A stretch of DNA of 64,000 bases. Source: Diaporthe sp. PMI_573. Taxonomy: Eukaryota > Ascomycota > Sordariomycetes > Diaporthales > Diaporthaceae. Below, piece by piece: positions 41,961 through 53,050 of the stretch. The position numbers and the translations under genes were made by a program. Each line of letters starts with the position of its first letter. Positions within the stretch are counted from its first letter, which is position 1. The DNA lies in NCBI GenBank assembly GCA_021399435.1, contig JAJTUP010000025.1:62001-126000 (forward strand), given 5' to 3'. The notes beneath the pieces are model-generated. The model searched no databases. It saw only the letters and a list, made by a program, of their open reading frames with translations, and was not told the DNA's origin.

Positions 41961-43430
41961 TCATGGCTTCGCAACCGAAATGTTGTCGAACAAGGCTTCC
42001 GCCGCAAATACCCTCACTCCATCTTGGCCTTCAATATACGTTCCATCTGTGACAGCGATCTTCGGCTCATTCATGTCCGCTACAAAGACTTTGATTTCGC
42101 TGCCCACAGCGGTCACACGGACATGATGCTGCGCATTCGCGGCGATCTGAACTTTTGCCGACCCGATTTCCGTCCAGCTGCCGTTGGCTTTGCCCAGGGT
42201 GACTGTTCCAGTGGTCGATATCCCAGCGTAGTACCCTTCGAACACATTGACGCCACTACCCGGTGAGGTAGCCCTGAACAACAGACCAGCATCCCCACCG
42301 CCACTGACAAGCGTGATATCGGCGTCGTAGACTAAGTCTGTGAAATTGGTATTCAGCAGCGCCTTGCCCCCGTCCGATGTCTCGGCCTTCAGCTGGCCAT
42401 CCACCACCGACCAGCTGCCGTCATACGTCGTCCAGCCGACAGTATCGCCGTCCTCAAAGTTATCCTTGACCAGCATCACAATATCCGCGATCGAGCCGTC
42501 CTCGTTGAAGTACATCCGGTCGTAGGCTAGCTGTCTGTGGTTTCCGTTGTCGTCTCCAAGCGGGTGCCGGTGATACACGATATACCAAATGTCAGTATCG
42601 GGGACATTGATGACTCCGTTATGACCGCTTCCGGTGGCGACGGCCAAGTCCTGCCGCAAGATCTCGGCCTTGCGCTCGAATGGCCCCAGCGGCGAGTCCG
42701 CCATCGAATACGACACGGCATAGTCCGGCCCGGTCCAACCACCCTCGGACCACATCAGGTAGTACGTGCCGTTCCGCTTGAACATCTGCGCGCCTTCGAC
42801 GTAGTTGGTCGGCGTGATCTCCTTGAACTGCGTGCCGTCGGGGAAGGTCCCGATGGAAATCATGTCCTCGTTCAGCAAGGCGACGTTGGCGTGCGAGTGG
42901 CCGCCGTAGTAGATGTACGCCTGGCCGTCGTCGTCGATGAAGACGTCCTGGTCGATGGGCTGGGCGCCATTGTGATATTCGCCGATCAGTGGGGAGCCGA
43001 TGGCGTCGATGTAGGGGCCATCTGGCGAGTTGGACACTGCGACGCCGATGCCTCCGATGGTCGTTGTATCTTCCTCTTGGATGTCATTGGCGCCGAAGTA
43101 GATGTAGTACTTTCCGTTGCGGCTGATCGGTGCTGGTGCCCACAGTGCCTGTGTTGCCCATGAGATATTGGCGGTGGTGAGAATATTGGGGTGCTTGGTC
43201 CAGTTGATCAGATCCGGGGAGGAAAACGCGTCAAGGTATGTCTGCTCCTCGTAGTTGTAGGAAGATGTTGGGTAAACCCAGTATAGGCCGTCATAGATTT
43301 CTGTGTCTGGGTCGGCGTACCATCCATCCACGAACGGATTGCCGGCCTCGGCGGTCGTGTAGTTGGGACCAGCGGCTTGGGTAACGCAGATCGACGCTGC
43401 CAAAATGGTCAGGGTGGTGTTCTGACGCAT
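41961..43430 (-). CDS. Secreted GH43 glycoside hydrolase with C-terminal beta-sandwich
   Basis: One open frame of 489 residues with a signal peptide at about 1-19. Family 43 residues are in place: the base Asp near 40 (GWYADPDTEIYDGLYWVYP), the pKa-modulating Asp near 160 (GAQPIDQDVFIDDDG) and the acid Glu near 212 (NYVEGAQMFKRNG). The five-bladed propeller covers about 30-320. The last 155 residues (NFEDGDTVGWTTYDGSWSVV onward) form a concanavalin-like or family-66-type sandwich common in this group. Expected activity is exo-alpha-arabinofuranosidase, beta-xylosidase or exo-galactanase on plant cell walls; sequence alone does not decide which. No introns. Confidence 0.9.
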   Translation of the reverse strand: MRQNTTLTILAASICVTQAAGPNYTTAEAGNPFVDGWYADPDTEIYDGLYWVYPTSSYNYEEQTYLDAFSSPDLINWTKHPNILTTANISWATQALWAPAPISRNGKYYIYFGANDIQEEDTTTIGGIGVAVSNSPDGPYIDAIGSPLIGEYHNGAQPIDQDVFIDDDGQAYIYYGGHSHANVALLNEDMISIGTFPDGTQFKEITPTNYVEGAQMFKRNGTYYLMWSEGGWTGPDYAVSYSMADSPLGPFERKAEILRQDLAVATGSGHNGVINVPDTDIWYIVYHRHPLGDDNGNHRQLAYDRMYFNEDGSIADIVMLVKDNFEDGDTVGWTTYDGSWSVVDGQLKAETSDGGKALLNTNFTDLVYDADITLVSGGGDAGLLFRATSPGSGVNVFEGYYAGISTTGTVTLGKANGSWTEIGSAKVQIAANAQHHVRVTAVGSEIKVFVADMNEPKIAVTDGTYIEGQDGVRVFAAEALFDNISVAKP

Positions 43431-45132
43431 CTTTGTGTTGTGCTTCGAGACCGTGTTACTCGCGCTGCCACATTAAGTCAAGTCAACGAAGGCATACGTG
43501 TGAAGGGCTACTATATAAAATGTTTAAGATGCTGCCTGTAGATGGTGGATCATCGAACGTTCGTCTTCTGGAAGATCTCGGCAAATTAGCATCCTTCCGA
43601 ACACTGTACCCATGATCCTCACTGTAAATTAGGGTCATATTGTCGTATCCGCGGGCGATCTGCATGCTGTAGGTCGAATGAGGGCAACGAACAGAAAAGA
43701 GGGGCACTCGGGTCCGGAGGCAGGGCTTGCCTGGCAGGGTTGGTGCAGATCTGTCAGCTGTGGGCAGTACACTAAAAGGCTTCAGCCCCAAGCATCGGTG
43801 AGCCCATCCACGGGTCTGTTGGCCATCCTGCCAATGATACACAGAGTAATCCCGGTGCCTGGTGTCACTCATAATGCGGGGCCGCACTGTCCAACTGGCG
43901 GATCCTCGCATAGTGACTGACAGACTCTGGCGACGAGGATACCCCCGCGACATCTGCACTCCGCGTCTCTACGACACCCGCAGCACCGTCATCTCCCGCC
44001 GGAAGTCCACGGCCGAAATTTGGAGAGATTGGTCTTACGTACCTGCTTGCCAATCCGCATGCCCAGCCCATAGTTAATGATTACTTCTCGGCTGCACGTG
44101 CTAGCCAAGCTATTGTTGCTCTTGGTTGCTTGTGTTCTAGTAGGTAATATTGTCGGCCGCCGAGACGGCTACGCCCGGAGAGCTGAGAGCAGTTCATGCA
44201 CTTCATGTACTTACGGGTTGCCAAAAGAAAAGGAAGGAAAAAGAGAAAGAATACCCATCCATTCTGCATGGTCAAGGGCCCTCGCCAGGCTTTGAATGCT
44301 CACCTTTGCGACGGGCTGAGGCTTGGCGCACCCCAGCCTCTACGACTGTCTTGAATTGGAACCGCTGCCTAGAATGAGAATGCTTATACAGCAGGAGTCT
44401 CTTCGGTTGCGCTTTATTCCTAATGTTCTACTGTAGGAGTCTGCCTACAAGCACATGCAAACCATCGGCTGTCATTAGACAAAGTCCACTTCACATTCAT
44501 ATGGAGATGCTTTAAAACCTGCTTAGGCATACCTGCCACTAGCAGTCCTTGCGCAGAGAACTTTACAGCGCGTGACTTTACATGATATCACGTCAAGGTA
44601 CACACGGATGCGTGTTCAGACAAGACTCCATTGGAGTGTACAGCGGACTACAGGAAGTATTGTCGGTCGGGGGGAGTTCATTGGGCGTAGCCTTTTGGGC
44701 CGACCTCACGGCGATCGTGACCTCCTACGGCTTTCTCCCCTGTCTCGGAGTCCTCTTGGCGTACAAGGTAGCCAAGGAGTACAAAAGTCCATACATCACG
44801 AGTTATCAAACTTCGGGCCTGCCTTCGGTTTGAGCCCCCACTTCTCAAGAACAGGTCCACCAATAAATGTAAGTCAGTCACCGACGTTCCCTAGGGTATG
44901 CAAACGTCTGATAGTTTCCCCAACGAATGATTCTAGGCGAGCATGAATATTAAGCTGACCCTGCTGCACGGAAGCTAGGAGCCAACGGAAGCGCGGCACA
45001 CGTCATGCAAAATGTGAAAGATGCCCATAGTCAAGTGTAAGGTAACTCAATGTTGTAGATTATCTGACGTTTCTAAGCAGATCGAGGTGCTTTGACTGAT
45101 TCGAGAAGTCAACAACATAGCTACAATTTTAC
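43431..45132. other. Upstream region of GH43 and spacer
   Basis: Contains the TATA box at 43512-43518. Short open frames at 43483-44377 and 44572-44946 show no domains. I see no RNA gene. Confidence 0.45.
43512..43518 (-). promoter_or_regulatory. TATA box of the GH43 gene
   Basis: A TATATAG-type sequence on the minus strand, about 85 bp upstream of the ATG at 43430. It fits a strongly regulated secreted-enzyme promoter. Confidence 0.45.
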
Positions 45133-45411
45133 TTAATCGACTGGGCTGTAGTTGTGGGAGGGCACGGCCTGGGTACCTTTTCTCAAACCACGTACCTCCG
45201 ACTCTAGGATTCTTTTCGTACATCTTTTCAACACAAGCAACATCAGCGAAATTCCGACCGTTCCCCAAGAAAGGAAAGGGGAGGTGCGCGACTGCCTTAC
45301 AGTCAAGGAGTAGTTTCGGAAAGGTTTTTGTAGTTTGTAAGCCAGGCACAGGCCAGAATCACCAGCTCCCACGCAGATGACACTGGTATATCGTTCATTG
45401 TAGATGGCCCC
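45133..45411 (-). pseudogene. Relic of a flavin-binding (Baeyer-Villiger type) monooxygenase
   Basis: The minus strand reads SVICVGAGDSGLCLAYKLQK, a GxGxxG FAD-binding start. After a gap and frame change it reads EKNPRVGGTWFEKRYPG, matching the G-G-T-W-x-x-x-R-Y-P-G signature of class B monooxygenases. A further frame change gives VPSHNYS, the next conserved piece. Three motifs in the right order in different frames within 280 bp, with no downstream half, show a truncated, decayed gene. Confidence 0.7.
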
Positions 45412-45979
45412 TTCTTGTAGGGGATCCACGGCCGTTCTAGGGTTAGCACGCTTTTCCCCAGCTTGAATTGGTATGAGACGAATATGTGTGAGATCAATGC
45501 AGTGAAAACCCAAGACCCGTCTATGATTTTCAAAGCTGTGGACAGGAACCCACTTGATCCTATGTCCAGTCACGGATGAGCATGCATTCCAACTTAGTCT
45601 CCACTCGTGGTGGAGCAGCAAGAAACAACCCGATGTTACCTAAATAAGTGCCTGTTGGTTGTGTAGTAAATCCTATCTAAAGCAGCTGAACGCGTATGTT
45701 TCTTGCCTGGTTGGACTGCGCCGCAAGATATAACGGCAACGTGCAGTACTGCATGCTCATCAGTTGCAAGCGCCAATGATTCCACCAATTCAACCGAGTA
45801 GAGTGGAGTGCAAAGGAAGACTCTGGCCAGGGGCGATCTCGGCACGCTGGTCCAGCCCTCAACTATTTACCAACCTCCATCACCAACCTGCAAGCACAGA
45901 CCTATTTATCGCCCTTTTATCACCTTTTTCTTCTTTACACCTCTATGCCGTAGACAGCATAACTCTTCAGATTGCAAAG

Positions 45980-47180
45980 ATGGCTACAACAATTCTTATA
46001 ACCGGGGCCAGCGGCCTAATCGGGTTCCGTATCCTCCTCGCCGCACTTGCCGCTGGCCACAATGTGCGCTATACTGTACGATCCGAAGAGAAGGCGAAGG
46101 TGGTCTCCAACAACCCTGCCGTCAAGAAACTTGGTGCAGGTGACCGCCTGTTGCCCATCGTCATCCCAGACCTCGCCGTCAATGGCGCCTTCGACAGTGC
46201 TGTGCAGGATGTTACACACATCATCCATGCCGGCTCGCCTGTGCCAGTACCAACATTTGACCCCACGACTCAGGTCTATGAGCCTACGTGAGTATAAACT
46301 ACCCCTTTTCTATCCGGCCCCACAAATTTTCAAACAATACTAGAACAAATTCACCAATGTTCACCAGGGTCCGGATGTCTGCAGGCCTACTACAGTCTGC
46401 TCTCAAATCACCCAGCGTCCGCCGCGTCGTCATCACCTCATCCATTGTGGCCAACCTCAGTAAGCATCACTCTTGTCCTTCTACAAATCCCCGTCCTTTA
46501 TATTTTGAAATGTTCCAGAATGCAACACTTTGTGCTTCGTACCAATTAACTAACATATACTAGACCCTTCGCCAGAGCCATCGGCAGCGGTTGCATCTAC
46601 CTCAACGCATATACCGCCGCCGAGCCCGCTCCCCAAGACGTTTGACAACGTTATGGAGGCCTATGTAGTCGGCAAGCTGGTCGAGATGCGAGACACCAAC
46701 AATTTCGCTGAGGCCCAGGCCAAGAGCCCACACTTTACTATCTCACATGTTGTGCCTGGCTATGTCTTTGGTCGCAACGAGCTAGCTCTCGATACCGGCA
46801 TGATGCAGACGCAGAATAGCTCCAACAACTTCCTCATGGTCGGCCTCCTAGGCGGCGAGCTGCCGTTTCCTATCCATGGCGGCTTCGCCCATATTGACGA
46901 TGTGGCCGAGATCCATTTACGCGTAACCCTCGATGAGGCATATGCTGGCAAGGATGTTGGTATTGCAACAAAGGTAGACTATGCCTCTATTTTTGACCAG
47001 ATCAAGGATAAGTATCCTGAGGCTGTGAAGGCAGGGATATTCAAGAAGGGAATTGTTCCTACACTACCAGTCGACTATGACTCAAGTGATGCGAAGGGTC
47101 TGCTAGGCGAGCTGAAAAGCTTTGAGGCTGCTGTGTCTGATGTGGCTGCTCAGTACCTGGAACTGCTGGAGAAGAAGTGA
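45980..47180 (+). CDS. NAD(P)-dependent epimerase/dehydratase-family reductase
   Basis: Three exons: 45980-46287, 46368-46459 and 46564-47180. Introns of 80 and 104 bp keep phase. The product has 338 residues. The N-terminal Rossmann motif is TGASGLIG (8-15), followed by the basic NADPH-type position RSEEKAK. The catalytic pair is Tyr167 and Lys171 (EAYVVGK), with SS at the end of the preceding strand (VVITSSIVANL). The layout is that of extended SDR enzymes such as cinnamoyl-CoA, dihydroflavonol or methylglyoxal reductases in fungi. The exact substrate cannot be read from sequence. No signal peptide; cytosolic. It lies between the monooxygenase relic and another reductase. Confidence 0.88.
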
Positions 47181-47781
47181 TAGGCCTTGGATCTAGAACC
47201 TTTTGTGAACAAAGAGAGCTGAGGTATTGTTGACCAAAGTTGCCTTAGGGAAGATCGGCAGGGAGGACAGGAGTCCAAGTAGTGACATAGGGCACTCTGT
47301 GAGCCAAGTACTAGCTTAGAAACTGAAAGATATGGGGAAGCGTATATGTAGCTTTTCTTTTGCACTGAGCCGGCTCTCAGGCAGATCTCCAAGTTACACA
47401 GAGCTCCGCGATCTCATCAAGCAGTAATAGATTATGTATCATTTCAACATAGCGAAATGGCTTGCCAGAGTGACATGACCACAACGAAATAGACTAAGTA
47501 CAATATGAGCATGGATAACTACTACAAATAAGGTAATTTATTAAGAATAAGCTTTTACACGCAGCAAGTTATTGGCCCCCTCTGACACCTACGATAAGCT
47601 GTCAAGCAATGTCTGCCTCATATTCTTGAAGACTTGGCGTGGTTTCTGAATGTTGAATAATTAGCCGCTTACTGCTGCTGCCTCCGCCGTTTCTGTAGTT
47701 TTGTGTGTTTGGAATGAATGGCCGAGTTTCATCCCCAGCCAAAACACTTGCCCACATGAGCCAAACCATACCAATGTGATA
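47181..47781. other. Convergent 3' region
   Basis: 600 bp between two convergent reductase genes. It holds their 3' untranslated regions; no other feature is seen. Confidence 0.5.
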
Positions 47782-48798
47782 TTATTCTTCCTTGAATCCC
47801 ACCATCTTGTTAGACTCCTCCCAAAGTTTGCTTGCACTGGTCTCGTCATAAGCCCAGGCGGCATGTCCACTTGCGCCTTCCTGCCAGGTCTTGTCGGTCG
47901 AGATAGGAGGCTCGATGGCACAGTTGCTCAGGTACTTTCCACCACGGCCCTCCCACTCTTTGCTCAGGGCGGCATAAATGGTCGTAGCCGCTCCCTGAGG
48001 CGCGCTCTTCAAGTCGTTCTTCGCCTCCTCGGTCATGGAGGCTGCCCAGGCGCTTGTGTCCATGTGATTAGTGAGGTTGGTGAAAATGACACCAGGGTGC
48101 AAGGAAAGAGCATGCAGTCCCTTTGCGCCGTAACGTCGTTCGATTTCGTTGGCGAGGTAGATGTTTGCCGTCTTGGATTGTCCATAGGCAAGCCAAGGGT
48201 TGTGCGGTTCCTTCTCAAAATTGAAATCGTGGAAACGGATTCCACCGTCATTGTGAGCGATGGATGAAACAGAGACCACGCGGGACTGGAATGAGGGCGA
48301 GGTACCAGCTAGGAGTGCTGGCTTAAGTAGCTGGAAAAGAAGGAAGTGTCCAAGGTGGTTGGTTCCGAACTGAAGCTCGAATCCATCTTCAGTCTTCTCA
48401 TCAGGGGTGGCCATGATGCCGGCGTTAAGGATGAGAAGGTTGAGCTTGTCTCTCTGTCCGAGGAAGACCTTGGCGGCGGCACGGACCGATTCGAGTGAAT
48501 CCAAGCGCATCTCAATTGGGTGAATGGGCGCCCCAGAGTTGGCATCAGTTCCCTTCAAGATCTCATCGATGGCTTTCCGTGCCTTTACCGAATCCCTTGC
48601 CGTGATAAACAAAGTGACTCCGGTTGCATGGAGGGCGCGAGCTGTCTCGAGCCCGATACCTGAGTTAGCACCCGTTACGAGAGCAACCTTGCCGGTGTGC
48701 TGGCCGATCAAGCGTTCATCCTCCACCACTTGAAGAGCCGTGGGGCGAGCATCACCAGGACCCTTGGGACTAGCATAGGCGGCGGTGTATCGAGACAT
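47782..48798 (-). CDS. Short-chain dehydrogenase/reductase (retinol-dehydrogenase-like)
   Basis: One open frame of 338 residues. I chose the ATG at 48798 (MSRYTAAYAS); the upstream open frame has no ATG. Motifs are TGANSGIG at 42-49 (cofactor), NAG at 125-127, a serine in VVSVSS near 178 and Tyr205/Lys209 (YGQSK). The sequence resembles fungal WW-domain-oxidoreductase/retinol-dehydrogenase-type SDRs. Substrate unknown. It lies downstream of, and in the same direction as, the bZIP gene. Its promoter has a TATA-like ATATATAAAA near 48921-48930, one TTACGTGA at 48950-48957 and a triple CATCACGTAA array at 49221-49250, which strongly suggests control by the neighbouring bZIP factor. Confidence 0.9.
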   Translation of the reverse strand: MSRYTAAYASPKGPGDARPTALQVVEDERLIGQHTGKVALVTGANSGIGLETARALHATGVTLFITARDSVKARKAIDEILKGTDANSGAPIHPIEMRLDSLESVRAAAKVFLGQRDKLNLLILNAGIMATPDEKTEDGFELQFGTNHLGHFLLFQLLKPALLAGTSPSFQSRVVSVSSIAHNDGGIRFHDFNFEKEPHNPWLAYGQSKTANIYLANEIERRYGAKGLHALSLHPGVIFTNLTNHMDTSAWAASMTEEAKNDLKSAPQGAATTIYAALSKEWEGRGGKYLSNCAIEPPISTDKTWQEGASGHAAWAYDETSASKLWEESNKMVGFKEE

Positions 48799-48949
48799 TG
48801 CTTTCTTGGCCTTGATTGTCGCAAATTTCAGGATTGTGTTGTGGCTGATGTGTTTGAAGTGTGAAAGTACAGTGAGTTGTGATGCCGCAATATCAACCTT
48901 CAGCAAGAAGACTTCACGCCTTTTATATATAGCACTGAAATGTATTATG

Positions 48950-48957
48950 TTACGTGA
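48950..48957 (-). promoter_or_regulatory. Single ACGT box in the SDR promoter
   Basis: TTACGTGA on the plus strand, TCACGTAA on the minus strand: the same core as the decamer arrays at 49221 and 50801. It lies about 155 bp upstream of the SDR start. Confidence 0.5.
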
Positions 48958-49220
48958 GCTTGACCAATTATCCCAACTGCCGTGTCACAAGTACGCCGCT
49001 TCGGGTGTGAATGAAGCGTGATTTTGAAACTAGAAAAATATAATGTAAAGCATATGCATCACTCACTGCATTGATGTGGCTACTAACGTTATGCTGGGCG
49101 GCGGCCCCGGCTCCGCCTTTCGCCGGTAAGATTTTTGGGAACCTCGTACCCGGGCTCAGTGACCATGAGTACCGGGAGGATCGGTCCTTAGAAAGTTTAC
49201 GCGGCATAGAATATGTAATA

Positions 49221-49250
49221 CAACGCGTAACATCACGTAACATCACGTGA
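49221..49250 (+). promoter_or_regulatory. Triple 10-bp ACGT array upstream of the SDR
   Basis: Three consecutive decamers: CAACGCGTAA, CATCACGTAA and CATCACGTGA. The core ACGTAA/ACGTGA is a half or full site of Yap/Pap1- and ATF-type bZIP proteins. It lies about 425 bp upstream of the SDR start and 270 bp beyond the 3' end of the bZIP gene. Confidence 0.65.
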
Positions 49251-49522
49251 AGCATGGTTTGGGGCTCGTCATTACTAATCCGACCAGATTCGTGAGTGAG
49301 TCGTCCTCCATGTACCCAGGTTGACATATCTGACTTTAGGCCAGGCACATCTCTAGGACCTCCATGCGACCGGCTGATTTGTGAAGGACGAGAATAATGT
49401 GCATTCGAGCCTAATGTATGGGGAAAAGGGTGGGTAAATCACGCGTTGCAATCGATCTTAAATACCGCTGTAGGCAGTCTAAAGCCATGTGCAGGACTAG
49501 CAGAACCCAGTGAATAGTGTAT

Positions 49523-50730
49523 TCATACATGATGTCCGGTTACTGAAGCACACCACCCCGCAAAGGTCTGGTTGAAGACAGCGGAATCCCACATTGGCCC
49601 GCTTCCCCCGCAAACAAAACTCTTCGCCAACAAGTCCAGAAGACCATCGATCAGGACTGCTTCGCCATGCTGCCTGCTCTTGTCCTTCACATAGTAGCTG
49701 TTGTCTTGCTCGAAACGATTCACGGCCGGGGCAACCAATGCCGCGAACAGGGCATCCCCCACGCTTGCCCGTATTCTCCGTTCAATAGACAGGGGCGTTA
49801 ACCACCGAGGCGATAGCTCATCAATAGACGGCGTGCGCGAGGGCCCTGGGACGGGCTTTGCACCAACACGGGTGGCCGCGTAACGCTGGCCCCTCTTCTT
49901 ATAGTAATCCAAACGTCCTTCAATCAAGGGAAGCCAGTCCTCCGGTCCAGATTCCCGTACTAGACGAGTTGCGGGTACGAGTTCCGTGAACAACATACTT
50001 GGCTCGTCCAAGTAGTCCGACGGCCCCATAGTGAACGAGTGTTGCTGACGCATCGCTTGTTGCTTGTACTTCAAAAGGCTAGCCTGGGCACGCAACAGAG
50101 CCTCTTTTGTTCCGATGACGTGCCAGAAAATACATCCAGAAAGAGTGAAGGCTGCTGGGCCCAGGAATTGTAGGGCGAGAGCTACTCCACTGGTAGATTC
50201 ATGCAACTGAAATGGATCTGGGTGGATCATCACATAGTCCTCGGGCTCAAAGCTGGGCACCGGCCATACACTTTGCGACGTCCACGAGTTGAGAGGGTGC
50301 TGGCCAATGTGTGCCGAAGTTGACGGTACTAGAGAGGAGGAGGGTGATGTAGACGAACCATTCTCTTCGGTCCAGGCCGTGGGTTGCACATCCTCCCGTC
50401 GTACTACTGTTGCAGGCGACGCAACTGTCGCCGCAAGCGAACTCGATCCGACTCCAGCGATTGTGGCAGCATGTAGTATTCTCGACCGTAGCAGCGGGCT
50501 TTCCACCTCTCCAATTTCAGTGAGAATGTCAGCAATGGCGCTTTTGAGCGACAAGTTCTCGGCCTTGGTGTCCTGCTGAGCTTGTGCCTGGCGGCGGCGA
50601 AAGGCGCTTTGCGCTCGCCGACCTCGCTCGCGGCGTCGCTAGAAAAATCAGCAAGACAAGCTGACAAATTGGACTGACCCGATGATAGGAGCTTGTACGG
50701 TACCTTGAGTTCTTCTTCGGCGATTTCCAT
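49523..50730 (-). CDS. bZIP transcription factor (Yap/AP-1-like basic region)
   Basis: Two exons: 50730-50704 (nine codons, MEIAEEELK) and 50638-49523. The 65-bp intron (GTACCG to TCTAG) is in phase 0. The splice creates the basic region RRRERGRRAQSAFRRRQ (about residues 10-26), whose R-x-A-Q-x-x-F-R-x-R-Q pattern is that of Yap1/Pap1-type bZIPs, followed by a short heptad zone (ENLSLKSAIADILTEIGEVE). The product has 380 residues. The C-terminal 250 residues resemble the conserved region found behind many fungal bZIP domains (DUF3425-like: PLSIERRIRASVGDALFAAL and nearby). It is a nuclear DNA-binding regulator by family. Three CATCACGTAA-type boxes lie 71-100 bp upstream of its ATG, suggesting autoregulation. 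Confidence 0.85.
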
Positions 50731-50800
50731 TGACGCGTATTTCCTGTCGTGGATTGAGGAGGCGACGTGTTGTCACAGGCGTCAGGATCCGGTTTTGTAA

Positions 50801-50830
50801 TATCACGTACCATCACGTAACATCACGTAA
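50801..50830 (+). promoter_or_regulatory. Triple 10-bp ACGT array upstream of the bZIP gene
   Basis: TATCACGTAC, CATCACGTAA and CATCACGTAA in direct tandem, with a weaker GTTTTGTAA-like unit before them. The repeat unit is the same as at 49221-49250. Position (71-100 bp before the start codon) suits an upstream activating or autoregulatory site. Confidence 0.65.
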
Positions 50831-51191
50831 ATTTGGATGGGGCAGCAGACTGGCGAAGGCTGACTAATTGGTAATTCTGGCCTCTTGGAAAGTCCAAGGA
50901 GTCGGACGCACAGAGCCGCCGCATCCAAACTTTAAACTTATGTAGTGGGAGCGCTAATGAATCAGTCAAAAGCTAGACAGCGATCTGCGAGATCAAGTTG
51001 TACGGAGTAGATAGAAGTTTCTAATTTGTATACAATTGAATGCGACGTGGATACAATACAAATCAAGATGGGAAAGCTTCCCAAGGGAGGTATCAGGTGC
51101 TTTTTAAATTCAAATACCTGACCTGCTTGATGATCATAGTAGTGTCTCCCGCACAATATGTTTCACTTCAGGATAACCAATGGACAGGAAC
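50831..51191. other. Spacer
   Basis: 360 bp between the bZIP promoter and the 3' end of the carboxylesterase gene. No feature seen. Confidence 0.5.
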
Positions 51192-53050
51192 TCATTGCAA
51201 GAGTTTCTTCACCAAGTCCTTCACTGATTGAACGACGGGGTACTTGGGGAAAGCGGGCTTGTAGACCTGGTGACTTATTAGCAAGGCTTGAAATGATGTT
51301 ATCACAATATGGTTGACGTACAGCCTGGCAACGAGCATTGAACTCATCCGTCGAGGCCTTGATTAACGACAGCTCGTCGCCAGGGACACCCAGCTTGACA
51401 AGTGGGCCGGACTCAGGCGTGACCTTGTCCCAGCCGGGGCCGGCAGATGGATTCTTAATCCACTCGACAAACCACTGGTGGATAAAATCAGCCAGCGCCT
51501 GTTGCGCCTCGGTAACGTTCGAGAGTGCTGAGAAGCACTCATTGCCGCCGTGGAAGAAGGGAACCTCGGTGCCATGGGTAGGAGCTGTGTTGGGCGGCCC
51601 GACAACGTTGTCGTAGGCGCCGAAGAAGCGGTAGACCCAAGTGTCCTGAGTTGCACTGCGCATATCTTGGAGGTAGTCCACGGCACAGTTGAAGCGGGCA
51701 TCACCATACTGGGCGCCGCTGCGAAGAGATTCGGTCTCGTAATCGGAAGCGTTGTATGCACTAATCAAGACAGAGTCCTCAATATGAGCACTGTCGGCAT
51801 CGAAGGTGTTGATCCAAGAGCTGAAGTTGGTGTTTTCGGCACCGTAGACAATGCTGAAGATCGTGCCCTCGCCGTCGGACGTACCAGTCAGGAGGGGAAC
51901 GCGAGACGCATATTTTCCGGCGGCGAAGCGGGCAGCATAGTCGGATTGACGGGTGATGTTGTCGATAACCGGAGTGAACCAGGTGTTGAAGGTCGAGTTG
52001 AAGTTAGAAGTCTGGAAAGCATAGAGGTCGACCTTGCGCAGGCAGTCGATCTGACCGTCGCCGCCGGCAGGGCATCCAACTTCGGCGGCGACGGCATCAA
52101 GAGCTTCGTTGATGGGTGCATAAGCGGGGCCGGAGACCGCATTGGCACTCATCTGCACCGCGCCCTTCAGCCATGAGTCAGGGTGGTTCCAGAGGTAGTG
52201 GTCGACTTGGACAGAACCCAAAGAATGACCGCCGAAGACGATGTGGTCAGGGTTTCCTCCGAAGGCTAGTCTTATGTCAACTTCTTATCTCTTTGACCGA
52301 CACTAAATTGAGCTCTCAGGTTCTTACCCCAGATATTCTCGTGGATCCAGTCAAGGGCCTTCTCGACGTCCAGGATGCTGAAGTTTTGGGACTCTTCAGG
52401 ATTGGCATCCTTCAACTCCGCCGAGTGCGGGGAGGCGAAAATGCTCTCGCGAGTGTTGAAGTTGACATAGACGACTCCATTGCGAGCAAAGTTGGTGCCT
52501 TGCAGTTGAGGGTTGCTGTTGGAACCTGTAACCATCGCACCACCGTACATATATACAAAAACCTGTTTGTGAAAGTGGTCAGAGTGAAGTTCCGATGATT
52601 ACCCGTTATAATCAATACTTGCGGGTAAGTCCTGTCCAGTAGAAGGGGACCAGATGTTAAGGTTCAGACAGTCTTCTCCCTGCTGGCTAAAGGTCGTGCT
52701 AGAGATAGCCTGAGGACATGTTGGCCCGTAGGAAGTCGCGTCAAATGTTGAGTTCGACTTCGGGACATCCCGAGGTGCTCGCCACCTTGCGAGGAGTTAG
52801 CACAGCACGATTGGGAAAAATTGCAGTGATGGACACACCTGTTCTCTCCACCCGTCGTCGCGGCGAAGGGAACACCCAGGAAGACGGAGTTGCGAGAATC
52901 ATCGCGAAAGCCCTGGATTCTTCCTTGAGGAAGAACGACGGTTGTGGGCTTCGTGATATTAGTGCGTGCTGCTGCTACCACGTGAGGGAAGATAGAGGAC
53001 GCGGCCAGGGCCAGGCTTGCACCCGTCGTGAAGGCATTGATAAGTCCCAT
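51192..53050 (-). CDS. Secreted type-B carboxylesterase
   Basis: Five exons: 53050-52839, 52785-52623, 52562-52328, 52265-51322 and 51266-51192. All phases agree. The product has 542 residues. Intron two (52622-52563) begins GCAAGT and is a GC-AG intron; it restores the family motif LPVFVYMYGGAM. A signal peptide spans about 1-27. Family marks are FLGVPFAA, EDCLNLNIW, the nucleophile Ser218 in FGGHSLGS, an acidic residue in TSDGEGTIF and the catalytic-His region THGTEVPFF. It would hydrolyse carboxylic esters outside the cell or in the secretory path. Its place beside a quercetinase-like dioxygenase makes a phenolic depside or flavonoid ester an attractive substrate, which is inference. Confidence 0.88.
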
